Of a DNA stretch of 6,113 nt, positions 5,610 to 6,113 are shown piece by piece. A program made the translations under genes and the position numbers. The notes under the pieces are model-generated. The model was not told the DNA's origin, did not search any database, and worked only from the letters and a program-made list of their open reading frames with translations. The stretch comes from Bacillota bacterium (GTDB lineage: Bacteria > Bacillota > Clostridia > DSM-8532), in the NCBI GenBank assembly GCA_023440865.1, contig JAEXRM010000081.1, positions 1 to 6,113 on the forward strand, written 5' to 3'. Positions within the stretch are counted from its first letter, which is position 1; each line of letters starts with the position of its first letter.

Positions 5610-6113
5610 TCACGATTGGCAAGCCGCTGCCTTCCCCGGCATGGCCAGCAACACGAAGGCCGAAATCCCCACGGCCGCCAGGCACATGAACACACACGCA
5701 AGACCCGTCTCGGTCTGCAGCGGTCCCGAGATCAGGATGCCAAGCAGCGACACGCCGATCGTGCCGCCCAGGTTGCGGGACAGCTGAACCATGCCGCCGG
5801 AGACGGCCCGGTTCGACTCATCCGCATGAGCCTGGGACCCTCCCAGATACAGCGGAAGCAGATAGCCCGTTCCCAGCCCCACGGGAATGGATAACAGCAC
5901 GACAATCGACCAGCCGAACAGACCGTTGAGCCATGTCATGCCGGCATAGGACAGCCCCGTCAACAGCCACATCAGCAGCCCCACCCGATGCTGCATGCGT
6001 TTTGGCACTTTTCCGAAGAACACGCTGGCCATACCGGCCGCAAGCAACATCGGCAGCAACAGACCGCCGGCAGCCATCGCACTCTTCCCCAGCACCCTTT
6101 GATAGAACAAGGA
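5610..6113 (-). CDS. MFS efflux transporter, DHA2-like, C-terminal part (cut by window edge)
   Basis: The visible 167 residues are the C-terminal part of a multi-pass membrane protein whose frame is still open at the right edge, so the start lies outside the window. The text FYQRVLGKSAMAAGGLLLPMLL fits the loop and helix that in 14-helix DHA2 (EmrB/QacA-type) pumps reads roughly as LQxVLGxSAxxAGxxxLP. SGGMVQLSRNLGGTIGVSLLGIL matches the late helix motif with R and GG. About five hydrophobic segments are visible. By family knowledge these are proton-driven exporters of drugs or other small molecules in the inner membrane; the substrate cannot be told. The stop TGA is at 5612-5610. It leads the minus-strand operon into the Rph-like genes, so export and chemical modification of the same compound is a reasonable but unproven idea. 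Confidence 0.85.
   Translation of the reverse strand, partial: SLFYQRVLGKSAMAAGGLLLPMLLAAGMASVFFGKVPKRMQHRVGLLMWLLTGLSYAGMTWLNGLFGWSIVVLLSIPVGLGTGYLLPLYLGGSQAHADESNRAVSGGMVQLSRNLGGTIGVSLLGILISGPLQTETGLACVFMCLAAVGISAFVLLAMPGKAAACQS

Overview
The window is GC-rich and gene-dense. It holds two convergent operon-like blocks that look like transport and drug-handling functions. Strong Shine-Dalgarno motifs, a TTG start candidate, and an ABC exporter and PEP-utilising enzyme that resemble Bacillota-type families suggest a high-GC Gram-positive-type bacterium, for instance a Clostridia or Negativicutes relative. This assignment is weak because no rRNA, tRNA or other lineage marker is present.

Left block, plus strand: a roughly 296-base leader carries a tandem 23-base repeat at the very start and an 8-bp dyad about 100 bases before the first gene. 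It is followed by an ABC ATPase (297-1277), a six-helix ABC-2 permease (1331-2128), a 111-base gap full of inverted repeats, and a second, paralogous permease (2240-3043). Together these make a complete ABC-2 exporter of one ATPase and two different permeases. The substrate cannot be read from the sequence.

Right block, minus strand, transcribed from the right edge leftwards: the C-terminal part of a DHA2-type MFS efflux pump (cut by the window edge, stop at 5610) and, 17 bases on, a PEP/pyruvate-binding ATP-grasp protein (5592-4570). After one in-frame TAA codon comes a second ORF with a helical central domain and the swivelling phosphohistidine domain (to 3040). Domain order and total length match rifampin phosphotransferase (Rph)-like enzymes, not true PEP synthase, since there is no C-terminal TIM barrel. 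The two halves are in the same frame, so one substitution would restore a single 850-residue protein.

The most interesting place is the junction at about 4522-4572. It has a TAA, then 15 nt later a perfect 9-bp stem-loop, then no canonical ATG or GTG start for the second half. The options are a natural gene split with an unusual start, a recent nonsense mutation, stop-codon readthrough, or a sequence error. The two blocks meet at CTAG (3040-3043), where both terminal genes use the same four bases for their TAG stops, leaving no intergenic space. No CRISPR array, insertion sequence, tRNA or rRNA was seen.
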